Part shown: positions 1-6,852 of the stretch, piece by piece
Position numbering within the stretch: position 1 is the stretch's first letter
Layout of the letters: every line of letters starts with the position of its first letter
Assembly: GCA_934661135.1 (NCBI GenBank)
Contig: CAKUJA010000037.1
Location: 1-21,539 of the forward strand
Source of the DNA: an uncultured Oscillospiraceae bacterium
GTDB lineage: Bacteria > Bacillota > Clostridia > Oscillospirales > Oscillospiraceae
Direction: 5' to 3'
Length of the DNA stretch: 21,539 nt
Translations under genes and position numbers: made by a program
Notes under the pieces: generated by a model
Told to the model about the DNA's origin: nothing
Databases searched by the model: none
The model's input: only the letters and a program-made list of their open reading frames with translations

Positions 1-60
1 TTGCCTTCCCCTCCGGGGAAGGTGTCTGCGAAGCAGACGGATGAGGGTCTGGGAGCAGTT
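1..60. repeat. Tandem hairpin intergenic repeat at window edge
   Basis: Two small perfect hairpins lie side by side. CCTTCCCC (4-11) pairs with GGGGAAGG (15-22), and GTCTGC (24-29) pairs with GCAGAC (33-38). There is no convincing reading frame. The look is that of a dispersed intergenic palindromic repeat, probably continuing to the left of the window. Confidence 0.5.
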
Positions 61-80
61 GCAATGCATCGTTACAACCT

Positions 81-178
81 CCGATCTTCCGCCGCACCCG
101 TAGGGGCGGACGACCCTGCCCGCCTGTTCCTACGATTTTCCGCCGCACCTTGTAGGGGCGGACGACTCTGTCCGCCCG
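81..178. repeat. Two tandem copies of a GGGGCGGAC hairpin repeat
   Basis: Two related units lie at 81-125 and 131-178. Both contain CCGCCGCACC followed by GTAGGGGCGGACGAC. In the second unit GGGCGGAC (156-163) and GTCCGCCC (170-177) form a perfect 8-bp stem. The first unit is an imperfect version. A third, truncated unit sits at the far end of the window (21431-21462). An open frame running through this stretch has no Shine-Dalgarno support and a low-complexity, Arg/Pro-rich translation, so I do not call a gene. Confidence 0.6.
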
Positions 179-196
179 CTTCTTCCGGTTTCCTCC

Positions 197-267
197 GCGC
201 CCAAAGAAACGCTTTTTTGAACCCGTTCTTTTCTTTCTCCGAAAAGAGGCGAAAAGAATGGGGGCGC
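197..267. repeat. Long fold-back element in gene-free region
   Basis: GCGCCC (197-202) pairs with GGGCGC (262-267). Inside it CCCGTTCTTTTC (222-233) pairs with GAAAAGAATGGG (251-262, one G-T pair). The result is a long imperfect stem-loop. It is probably another intergenic repeat. The remaining bases to 357 show no gene. Confidence 0.4.
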
Positions 268-357
268 AAATCCTTTTGGAGTCCAAAAAGAAACTGCCGT
301 GATCTGTCTCTTTCTCCAAATAGAGAAGGAGAATGGATTGTTTGTTTACAATAACAA

Positions 358-381
358 CAGGCTCCCCGCTTGGGGAGCCTG
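358..381 (-). terminator. Terminator of the EF-G-like gene
   Basis: A 10-bp perfect stem, CAGGCTCCCC (358-367) with GGGGAGCCTG (372-381) and a 4-nt loop, lies 24 nt past the stop codon of the minus-strand gene. On the minus strand it is followed by a T-rich stretch (TTGTTATTGT), as expected for an intrinsic terminator. Confidence 0.8.
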
Positions 382-404
382 TAATTTGTTTATATGGGAA
401 GGAA

Positions 405-2468
405 TTATTCTTCGTCTTCCTTCTTAGCATCCTCGATGATCTTCGCCTGGTTCATCTGCGGAACTTCCTCATAGCGGACGAACTTCAGCGTGTAGCTGCC
501 GCGACCCTGGCTCATCGCGCGCAGGTCGATGGTATAGCTGGTCATCTCGCCCACCGGGACTTCCGCCTCGACGATCTGATAGCCGGGATTCTCGGGATCG
601 GGGTTCATACCCATGACGCGGCCGCGGCGCTTATTGAGATCGCCAATCACGTCGCCCATGTTGGCGTCGGGAATAAGAACCTTCAGTTCGCCGATCGGCT
701 CGAGCAGCGTCGGGCCGGCTGTGGGCAGACCTTCCTTGTAGGCGATACCGGCAGCGGTCTGGAACGCCATATCGGAGGAGTCGACCGGGTGATAAGAGCC
801 GAAGTACAGCGTGGCTTTCAGGAACACAACCGGGTAACCGGCGAGTACGCCCTTGCCGACGCAGTTGCGCAGACCCTTTTCAACGGACGGGATGAAGTTC
901 TTCGGCACGCAGCCGCCGACAGTCTCGTCCGCGAAGATCATTTCCTCACTCTCGCTCTGTGGCTCAAAGCGGATGTAGACGTCACCGAACTGGCCATGGC
1001 CGCCGGACTGCTTCTTATGACGGCCGTGGATCTCAACCTTCTTCTTGATCGTCTCACGGTATGCGATCTTTGCAGGCTTCAGCACAGCCTCAACCTTGTA
1101 CTTGCTCTGGAGCTTGGCCATCAGGACGGAGAGCTGCATATCGCCGGCACCGGAGATGATGAGTTCCTTCGTCTCGGGATCATTGCCGTAGGTGAAAGAG
1201 GAATCTTCCTCGTTCAGCTTGACCAGACCGGCCGCGATCTTATCTTCTGTGCCCTTGACCTTGGCGTAAATCGCCATCTTATACATCGGCTCGTCGTAGC
1301 TCATGCCCTTGATCTGGACAGTCTTGCCCGGCATCCCAAGCGTATCGCCATTCTTCACGGAAGCGAGCTTCGTGAACACGCCGATGTCGCCGCAGCAGAT
1401 CTTGGAAGCCTTGGTGTTGTCCTTGCCCTTCGGGAAGAACATATTGCCGAGCTTTTCAGAGTCGCCGGTGCGCACGTTCTGGACGGTCATGGTGTCCTCA
1501 ATGTCGCCGGAGATGACCTTGAAGTAGGAGTTCTTGCCATACTGGTCGGACATGGTGTGGAATACGAATGCCATCGGACTGCCCTTCGGGTCGAGCTTGA
1601 ATTCCTTCTCCTCGCCGTCGACGATCTGCGTCATCGGCTTGCCCTCGAGCGGATTCGGTGCGAACTTCACGATGTTTTCCATCAGGCTCGTCGTGCCGAG
1701 ACCGGTATATGCGCAGCCGCAGAAAACCGGAGTCACGCTGCGGGTACGGATGCCTGCCTTGATGCCGGTGAGCAGCTCTTCATCGGTGAACGGCTCCTCC
1801 ATGAAGAACTTCTCCATGAGCGCCTCGTCGGTTTCAGCAACCTGCTCGTTCAGCTCGGCCATATATTCTTCAATCTTGTCGGCGGCGTCGGCGGGCAGGG
1901 CGATTTCCTTGCCGGCTTCGTCGTATGCCTTCTTTGTAACCAGGTCGACCACGCCAACCGCCTTGTCGCCGTTCATAATCGGGAACGTGAAGGGGATGAC
2001 GGACGCGCCGAACATCTCACGCAGCGAGTCGAACACGTTAAAGAAGTTCGCGTGCTCCTCGTCAAGCTTGGAGATGTAGAACATAGCGGGCAGACCGGCC
2101 TTGGAAAGGCTCTTCCAGCCCTTCTCCGTGCCAACAGCGATGCCGCCCTTGGCCGTCAGGCAGATCAGACCGGCGTCGGCCACGCGCAGAGATTGCGCGA
2201 TCTGACCGGCAAAGTCGAAATAACCCGGGTTATCGATCACGTTGATCTTGCATTTATTATATTCTACCGGGATCACGGAGGAGGAGATGGAATACTGTCT
2301 TTTCTTTTCTTCATCGTCGAAGTCGGAGACAGTCGTGCCGTCGGCGCGTTTGCCGAGACGCGTGATCGCCTTGGTAGTGAACAGCATACTCTCGCACAGT
2401 GCGGATTTGCCGTCTCCGCCGTGACCAAGCAGGCTGATGTTGCGGATGTCGTTGGCAGTGTAGCCCAT
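405..2468 (-). CDS. fusA: Elongation factor G-like translational GTPase (divergent paralogue)
   Basis: This 687-aa protein has the full EF-G layout (the family is usually about 690 aa). The GTPase domain comes first: P-loop GHGGDGKS (15-22), G3 DNPGY (79-83) and G4 SKLD (133-136). Domains II to V follow, with EF-G signatures such as GGHGQFGDV, the domain IV loop GSYHPVDSSDMAFQ and the C-terminal QGRGSYTLKF. EF-G drives ribosomal translocation and, with RRF, recycling. Against canonical EF-G the P-loop is not AHIDAGKT, the switch I GIT motif reads YSIS, and the catalytic His of DTPGH is Tyr. This points to the accessory EF-G-like class rather than the main fusA of the str operon, and no rpsL/rpsG or tuf is adjacent. 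Its role may be translation under special conditions; that is inference. The start is supported by AAAGGAG 11 nt upstream of the ATG. It has its own promoter and terminator, so it is monocistronic. Confidence 0.9.
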   Translation of the reverse strand: MGYTANDIRNISLLGHGGDGKSALCESMLFTTKAITRLGKRADGTTVSDFDDEEKKRQYSISSSVIPVEYNKCKINVIDNPGYFDFAGQIAQSLRVADAGLICLTAKGGIAVGTEKGWKSLSKAGLPAMFYISKLDEEHANFFNVFDSLREMFGASVIPFTFPIMNGDKAVGVVDLVTKKAYDEAGKEIALPADAADKIEEYMAELNEQVAETDEALMEKFFMEEPFTDEELLTGIKAGIRTRSVTPVFCGCAYTGLGTTSLMENIVKFAPNPLEGKPMTQIVDGEEKEFKLDPKGSPMAFVFHTMSDQYGKNSYFKVISGDIEDTMTVQNVRTGDSEKLGNMFFPKGKDNTKASKICCGDIGVFTKLASVKNGDTLGMPGKTVQIKGMSYDEPMYKMAIYAKVKGTEDKIAAGLVKLNEEDSSFTYGNDPETKELIISGAGDMQLSVLMAKLQSKYKVEAVLKPAKIAYRETIKKKVEIHGRHKKQSGGHGQFGDVYIRFEPQSESEEMIFADETVGGCVPKNFIPSVEKGLRNCVGKGVLAGYPVVFLKATLYFGSYHPVDSSDMAFQTAAGIAYKEGLPTAGPTLLEPIGELKVLIPDANMGDVIGDLNKRRGRVMGMNPDPENPGYQIVEAEVPVGEMTSYTIDLRAMSQGRGSYTLKFVRYEEVPQMNQAKIIEDAKKEDEE

Positions 2469-2552
2469 AGTTTAATTTTCTCCTTTCTGCGGACAGGCTG
2501 TTGTTCAAGGCAGACTGCCCATGCGGCAATAGAAACGCCACTCTTAAAATCC

Positions 2553-2581
2553 ATTATATACGAAGCATCGTCAGAATGCAA
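2553..2581 (-). promoter_or_regulatory. Sigma-A promoter for the EF-G-like gene
   Basis: On the minus strand, -35 TTGCAT (2576-2581) is followed after 17 nt by a perfect -10 TATAAT (2553-2558). The expected transcript has a leader of about 75-80 nt before the ATG at 2468. Confidence 0.8.
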
Positions 2582-2828
2582 ACATTATCTTGGCGTGACC
2601 GTGATAAAATTGTACAGTATTTTGTAAATCTAGGGCAGTACCGCACAATTCGGCAAGCAGATTCGGCAAAAATTTTTCCGTCAAGTCAAGATTTGAAAGG
2701 CGCAGGAATCCTGTATGTACCCGCAAGGGGTGTGCCGCATCCGTAAGGCTCCTTCGTCGCCAACGGCTGCACAGTATTTCGAGCTTTCCAAACCGCAGGA
2801 TTGACGGAAAAGATCCGCCGAAGCGCGC
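2582..2828. other. Gene-free spacer
   Basis: This lies between the EF-G promoter and the end of the P-type-ATPase-like gene. I see only a weak small hairpin around 2719-2731 (ACCC and GGGT arms) and no supported reading frame or RNA gene. No clear intrinsic terminator for the minus-strand operon is visible apart from the stem-loop at 2829-2860. Confidence 0.4.
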
Positions 2829-2860
2829 GGGTGCGTCGGGAGTTTCCGGATACACCCTAG
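2829..2860 (-). repeat. 32-bp stem-loop repeat, copy A, supplies the stop codon of the upstream gene
   Basis: This matches copy B at 6644-6675 in 29 of 32 bases, same orientation. Read on the minus strand it begins CTAGGGTGTATC and folds as a 9-bp stem (GGGTGTATC with GACGCACCC, one A-C mismatch and one G-T pair) around the loop CGGAAACTCCC. The TAG near its start (2857-2859) is the stop codon of the 715-aa gene. Confidence 0.7.
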
Positions 2861-5004
2861 CTGCGCCCGCCAAAACCGGTCAGTAAAATCGCGGGAATCA
2901 GCCACAAAATCGTATAAAGGAATAAATTCCAGCACGAAGCGGAGAGTGTTGCGCCGAGGAACGTCAGGAAAAACAGCACCACCACGCCGAGCAGTCCGCC
3001 CATCAGCGCAATCACGATGCTGCCGAGCGCCGCGCTGTGCATCGCGCGCGCACCGGTCACAGCCGCGAGAAAGCTCTCCAGGCTGTCGCGCGCCAGCAGC
3101 GCACCCTGTGTGCCGTCCTTGCCCGCGTCCGGTTCCGAGAGCCGTGCGCGTTCCTCTACGGTCGGGAATTCTACCCGGTCAGATGCGACCTTGTAGCGCA
3201 GCTTCAAAAACTGCGGCGTCAGCATAAAATCGCGCGTTGCCAGCAGCGGCAGCAACCCCGCCGTGTGAATTGCCGCGGCAAGGCTTGCGCGGGCTCCGGC
3301 GTTCGGCGCGTAGTTCAGTGCAAATACCGCCGCAAGCTCTCCGTTGACTGAGAGATACACGGCCTGCTTCAGCCGCGTGCCCTCCGGCATCTGTACCCGC
3401 ATCAGCTTCATAAACCCGATCGAACCCATCAAAATCACGTCGCCCTGGATCTCTGCGCCAAGGCCTCCGCCTTCGTAGCGGCGGAACGTATCGACACGGT
3501 AGTGCCGCCCGTTCTGATTGTGCATCATCTCGTCAAACAGCGGCATCAGTCCGCTGCCCGCCGTCTGCACGACGGCGGATGCAAAACCAATGAGCTGGCT
3601 GACCGAGCGGTCGGAGTAGATTTTCATTCCGTTGAGCGTGACTGACCCGGCAGGGAACAAATCCTGATCCATGATCGTCACCGCACACTCGCCGGTAAAC
3701 GTGCGCGCACCGCGCCATCCGCCGAGTGCCGCGCCGCGCCGGTATAGCCGCGACGCCTGCCGCTGGAATGTGCGCGGGTAGCTCAGCAGCAGACCCGCCG
3801 GGAACCCGGCCAGCAGCATCGCTGTCCATGCCCAGAGGAAATTGTTGCCGCCGCGCATCGTTGTCAGGACTGCGAGCACCAGCGTCACACCGGTCATGAC
3901 CGGTGCGTAAACGCGGCCGCACTTCATGGCGCCGTCCGGCATTTCGAGCTGCCGCACGGTTTCGTCCCGCTGCCCGGGAACGCGGAAAATACAGTCCGTC
4001 CCGTGCCAGGCCTTTTCACTGCGCGCCGCGCCGGTCGGCGCTGGCATACTGCATATCGCCTTCAGCGTCTTATATTTCGCCGCCTTCAGCAGCGTCCTGC
4101 TCCAGAGCGCGACAAGCAGCTCTACCGAGACCACCGTGCAGAACGGAATCCGCCCGTTGAGCAGCGCAAAGACTGCGTCGCCCGCGGCGGCAAGCGTCGT
4201 GAGCAGCAGCAGACTGTTGAGATCAAATTTCAGATGTGCCGCGCGGAGCACGCCCTCCATCAGCAAATCCAGACAGAGCACGGCCTGAATTGCCATCAGC
4301 GACAGCATCAGCGCGGAAAAGAGCGCCATGTGCTGCTCCGCACCCGGAAGAATGCCGGACGCAAAGGCCAGCAGTACGGCAGACGCCACGGTCAGCAGCG
4401 TACAGAGCAGCAGCCGCAGCCGCAAGGTGTCGGGCTTGCAGTAGAACGAATAGGCCTCCTCCGGGGATGCGTAGGTACGCTCCGGCTGATCCTCGCGCTT
4501 TTCGCGCCGCCGTGTCTTGCGCAGCTCCCGCAGCTCCAGCCGCTTTTGCCGCTGCCGCTCCCGCAGTTCTTCTTTCGATAGCCGCGTCCGCGCATCGGAT
4601 GCTTCCGGCGTCGGTTCGCCCTTATATGTCCAGATTTTGGGCGCTTCGTCGGGTTCCGGCTCCTCTGAGACCGGCGCAAAGCGCATCGTCTGCGCAGACA
4701 GATCCGGTGGCTGTTCAGGCTCCTTCGCGGTGTTCTCTGCCACACGGATGATTTCTGCCGCATCCTCCGCTGCTTCTGGCATTTCAGGGGCCAATTCCTG
4801 CGTGCCGTCAGGCACGGCAGGGGAGTCCGGTGTTCGCGCAGCGGGCGGTTCATTCGCCGGTGCGGTGTCCTGCTCCGGTGCCCGCTTGGTCCAGCCGCCG
4901 AATTCGTTCATGATGTCCTCGAGCGTATATTCCGGCGTAGTCTCCGCTGGCGTCGGGTCAATATGCAGTTGTACCGGCTCACGCGGAGATTTTTGTTTCT
5001 TCAT
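2857..5004 (-). CDS. P1B-type ATPase-like membrane protein with degenerate catalytic motifs
   Basis: The 715-aa product has an acidic, Pro-rich cytoplasmic N-terminus (1-135), a strongly basic predicted coiled-coil stretch (140-175), and six membrane segments near 194-219, 224-250, 261-283, 288-308, 364-382 and 388-409. A soluble domain (410-650) and two final membrane segments (656-684, 691-710) follow. The order matches a P1B-type heavy-metal ATPase from M4 onward. GFPAGLLLSYP (400-410) sits where the CPC motif would be, MDQDLF (445-450) where DKTGT would be, GGGLGAEIQGDVILMGS (512-528) resembles the nucleotide-binding domain, and ATRDF (589-593) replaces TGDN. No GDGxND and no TGES are seen. 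The phosphorylation loop is therefore probably not functional, and ion pumping is unlikely. It could be a regulatory or structural pseudo-ATPase. It follows the methyltransferase gene by 61 nt with no promoter in between, so it is probably co-transcribed. The ATG has a distant GGAG. The family link is by eye; function is unknown. Confidence 0.75.
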   Translation of the reverse strand: MKKQKSPREPVQLHIDPTPAETTPEYTLEDIMNEFGGWTKRAPEQDTAPANEPPAARTPDSPAVPDGTQELAPEMPEAAEDAAEIIRVAENTAKEPEQPPDLSAQTMRFAPVSEEPEPDEAPKIWTYKGEPTPEASDARTRLSKEELRERQRQKRLELRELRKTRRREKREDQPERTYASPEEAYSFYCKPDTLRLRLLLCTLLTVASAVLLAFASGILPGAEQHMALFSALMLSLMAIQAVLCLDLLMEGVLRAAHLKFDLNSLLLLTTLAAAGDAVFALLNGRIPFCTVVSVELLVALWSRTLLKAAKYKTLKAICSMPAPTGAARSEKAWHGTDCIFRVPGQRDETVRQLEMPDGAMKCGRVYAPVMTGVTLVLAVLTTMRGGNNFLWAWTAMLLAGFPAGLLLSYPRTFQRQASRLYRRGAALGGWRGARTFTGECAVTIMDQDLFPAGSVTLNGMKIYSDRSVSQLIGFASAVVQTAGSGLMPLFDEMMHNQNGRHYRVDTFRRYEGGGLGAEIQGDVILMGSIGFMKLMRVQMPEGTRLKQAVYLSVNGELAAVFALNYAPNAGARASLAAAIHTAGLLPLLATRDFMLTPQFLKLRYKVASDRVEFPTVEERARLSEPDAGKDGTQGALLARDSLESFLAAVTGARAMHSAALGSIVIALMGGLLGVVVLFFLTFLGATLSASCWNLFLYTILWLIPAILLTGFGGRS

Positions 5005-5065
5005 GTACGTTCAGGACTCCAAGTTCAGGAAGTTTTATCGAACAGCGTAAAAATGTACGCAGGCA

Positions 5066-5878
5066 TTATTCCAAGCGCTGCCGAACCGCTTCATACAATA
5101 GAATCGCGGCGGCTGCGGATGCGTTCAGCGAGGAAATACTGCCGCGCATCGGGATACTGACCTTAAAATCGCAGTGTTCTGCTACCAGGCGGCTCATGCC
5201 TTCGCCCTCGTTGCCGATGACAATTGCGGTTGCACCCTTCAAATCAGCCTTGTAGAGCGCAGTGTCGCCATCCGCTGCTGTGCCGCAGACCCATACGCCG
5301 CGGCGTTTCAGCTCGTCGATGGTATTCACAAGGTTGGCCACGCGCGCCACCGGCATATACTCCAGTGCGCCCGCCGACGCCTTGCCGACCACTGCCGTCA
5401 GGCCGACGCTGCGCCGCTTCGGAATGACGACGCCGTGCGCGCCCGCGCATTCTGCGGTACGGATGATTGCACCAAGGTTATGCGGGTCGGAAAGCTCATC
5501 GCAAAGGACGATCAGCGGCGCTTCACCGCGCTCCTCCGCACGTTTGAAAATATCATCGACCGTCGCATAGTCATGCGCGGCGACCACGGCGATCACGCCC
5601 TGATGCGCGCCCGTGGCCGACATCTGGTCGAGCTTTCTGCGATCCGTTTCAACCACAACGGCTCCGGCCTGCTTTGCCATCGCAGCCAGCCGCGCCAGTG
5701 CCCGGTCAGTGTTGCCCTCGGCCATGTAAACCTTGTCGATTGCGCGCCCGGCCGTGAGCGCTTCCGTCAGCGCATTGCGCCCTTCCAGCAGATTTTCCGC
5801 AGTCTCCGGGTCAGGACGGGGTTCCCGCCGTGCCGGTCTCGTGTTGCGGTCAAATTTTCGGTTCTTTCGTTCTTCCAT
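5066..5878 (-). CDS. rlmB: TrmH/SpoU-family RNA 2'-O-methyltransferase, RlmB-like
   Basis: I chose the 270-aa start at 5878 because GGAG lies 6 nt upstream of it; an in-frame ATG at 5911 would add 11 residues with weaker spacing. After a basic, disordered start (RKFDRNTRPARRE) comes the small substrate-binding domain (LLEGRNALTEAL). The SpoU catalytic domain has its three motifs: motif 1 DPHNLGAIIRTAECAG, motif 2 IVIGNEGEGMS and motif 3 IPMRGSISSLNASAAAAI. These form the knotted AdoMet site and supply the conserved Asn, Arg, Glu and Ser/Asn residues. The family methylates ribose 2'-OH groups; RlmB acts on G2251 of 23S rRNA. TrmH-type tRNA targets cannot be excluded from sequence alone. It is the middle gene of the pcp block. 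Confidence 0.9.
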   Translation of the reverse strand: MEERKNRKFDRNTRPARREPRPDPETAENLLEGRNALTEALTAGRAIDKVYMAEGNTDRALARLAAMAKQAGAVVVETDRRKLDQMSATGAHQGVIAVVAAHDYATVDDIFKRAEERGEAPLIVLCDELSDPHNLGAIIRTAECAGAHGVVIPKRRSVGLTAVVGKASAGALEYMPVARVANLVNTIDELKRRGVWVCGTAADGDTALYKADLKGATAIVIGNEGEGMSRLVAEHCDFKVSIPMRGSISSLNASAAAAILLYEAVRQRLE

Positions 5879-5934
5879 GCTGTTCTCCAAATGATCAATC
5901 TTTATCTTCATTTTTTTGAATCGTCCTCAGTGCC

Positions 5935-5994
5935 TTGTAGGGTTGATGCCCGCGTCAGAAGAAGCGCACTGTATTTCGTTTCCGCTCCCTACAA
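5935..5994. repeat. 60-bp inverted-repeat-ended intergenic element
   Basis: The element starts with TTGTAGGG (5935-5942) and ends with its exact reverse complement CCCTACAA (5987-5994). An internal 33-bp segment (5952-5984, GCGTCAGAAGAA to CGTTTCCG) matches 21463-21495 in 28 of 33 positions with no gap. It lies between pcp and the methyltransferase gene. Its small size, terminal inverted repeats and lack of coding capacity resemble a miniature dispersed repeat. Confidence 0.6.
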
Positions 5995-6011
5995 ATTCAA
6001 CCATAATGTTT

Positions 6012-6620
6012 TCAATATTCCATATGCTGTGGGATTGCCAGAATTGCTGCTTCAATTGCCCTCACGGTCTGCTCCGTCGTCATACACGGCGCTCCGTCTG
6101 CCACCTGCTCCGGCATGGCCGGGACATGGAGAAAGCACGCGCCGAGCCTTGGCTGCTCCTGCGCGGCAAAGTGCAGAACCCGATAATAGAGCGCGTTGCA
6201 CACAAATGTTCCGGCGCTGTTCGAGACCTCCGACGGAATCCCGGCTTCGCGGATGGCTGCTGTCAGCGCTTTTACCGGCAGCGTCGAAAAATAGGCAGCA
6301 GGCGCACCGGCAATGACCGGTTGCTCGTCCGGCTGGAACCCGGTATTGTCCGCAATCCGCGCGTCCATGCAGTTGATGGCGACGCGCTCCGGCGTCACGG
6401 CGCCGCGTCCCGCGGCTTGGCCGATACAAAATACGGCATCCGGGCGCAGCTTCGCAAGCGCCGCGGTCACGACGTCACCGGCGGCAGCAAACACGGTCGG
6501 CACGATCTGCTTGTGTACCTGCCATTCGCCGACCTGCTCCGGCAGCGCGGCAACCGCGGTCATTGCGGCGTTGACGCGCTCTCCGCCAAATGGGTCAAAC
6601 GCGGTGAGCAGAATCTTCAT
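6012..6620 (-). CDS. pcp: Pyroglutamyl-peptidase I (pyrrolidone-carboxylate peptidase)
   Basis: This 202-aa protein is close to the usual length of family C15 cysteine peptidases (about 200-215 aa). These cytosolic enzymes remove N-terminal pyroglutamate from peptides. The N-terminal MKILLTAFDPFGG is the family hallmark. The catalytic triad is visible: Glu78 in TPERVAIN, Cys141 in SAGTFVCNALYY and His165 in FLHVP. The ATG at 6620 was chosen because GGGAGG lies 7 nt upstream; an in-frame TTG at 6635 lies inside that Shine-Dalgarno and is rejected. It is the first gene of the minus-strand block, with a promoter at 6689-6717, and its leader contains stem-loop repeat copy B. Confidence 0.95.
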   Translation of the reverse strand: MKILLTAFDPFGGERVNAAMTAVAALPEQVGEWQVHKQIVPTVFAAAGDVVTAALAKLRPDAVFCIGQAAGRGAVTPERVAINCMDARIADNTGFQPDEQPVIAGAPAAYFSTLPVKALTAAIREAGIPSEVSNSAGTFVCNALYYRVLHFAAQEQPRLGACFLHVPAMPEQVADGAPCMTTEQTVRAIEAAILAIPQHMEY

Positions 6621-6643
6621 GGCATGACCTCCCAAGTAGTCTG

Positions 6644-6675
6644 GGGTGCATCGGGAGTTTTCAGATACACCCTAG
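6644..6675 (-). repeat. 32-bp stem-loop repeat, copy B, in the pcp leader
   Basis: This is the same element as 2829-2860 (29 of 32 identical, same orientation). On the minus strand GGGTGTATC pairs with GATGCACCC over 9 bp (one G-T) around the loop TGAAAACTCCC. It falls roughly at +7 to +38 of the transcript from the pcp promoter, upstream of the Shine-Dalgarno. Confidence 0.7.
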
Positions 6676-6688
6676 TAAGCCAAATAGC

Positions 6689-6717
6689 ATTATATCAGCT
6701 TTCTGTGAAATGCACAA
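6689..6717 (-). promoter_or_regulatory. Sigma-A promoter for pcp-rlmB-P-ATPase-like block
   Basis: On the minus strand, -35 TTGTGC (6712-6717), a 17-nt spacer and a perfect -10 TATAAT (6689-6694). It is about 70 bp upstream of the pcp ATG and is divergent to the ftsH promoter. Confidence 0.75.
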
Positions 6718-6782
6718 GGATAAAATCAGCGAAGCTGCGTATGGTGTTTACAGAAAATTCACCGTCTATTTCCGGCGTGTTC

Positions 6783-6811
6783 TTGTAAAACAGGGGAGAA
6801 TATGATAGAAT
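6783..6811 (+). promoter_or_regulatory. Sigma-A promoter for ftsH-mscS
   Basis: -35 TTGTAA (6783-6788), spacer 17 nt, -10 TAGAAT (6806-6811). Transcription should start near 6818. The first in-frame ATG (6802) lies inside this promoter, so it cannot be the start codon of a transcript made here; this decides the ftsH start in favour of GTG at 6853. Confidence 0.7.
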
Positions 6812-6852
6812 GCACACATCATATCAGCATAAATGCGAGGGAAGGTGGATCT

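Noticed and set aside
1..354. Open frame of 117 codons on the plus strand
   Set aside because: It runs through three hairpin repeats, has no Shine-Dalgarno sequence, and its translation is low-complexity Arg/Pro/Ser-rich.
333..2627. Long plus-strand frame of 764 codons opposite the EF-G-like gene
   Set aside because: Mirror frame of a GC-rich gene. The minus-strand product has all EF-G motifs, a promoter, a Shine-Dalgarno and a terminator.
4236..5050. Plus-strand frames opposite the N-terminal half of the P-ATPase-like gene
   Set aside because: Arg/Ala/Ser-rich antisense shadows without start signals.
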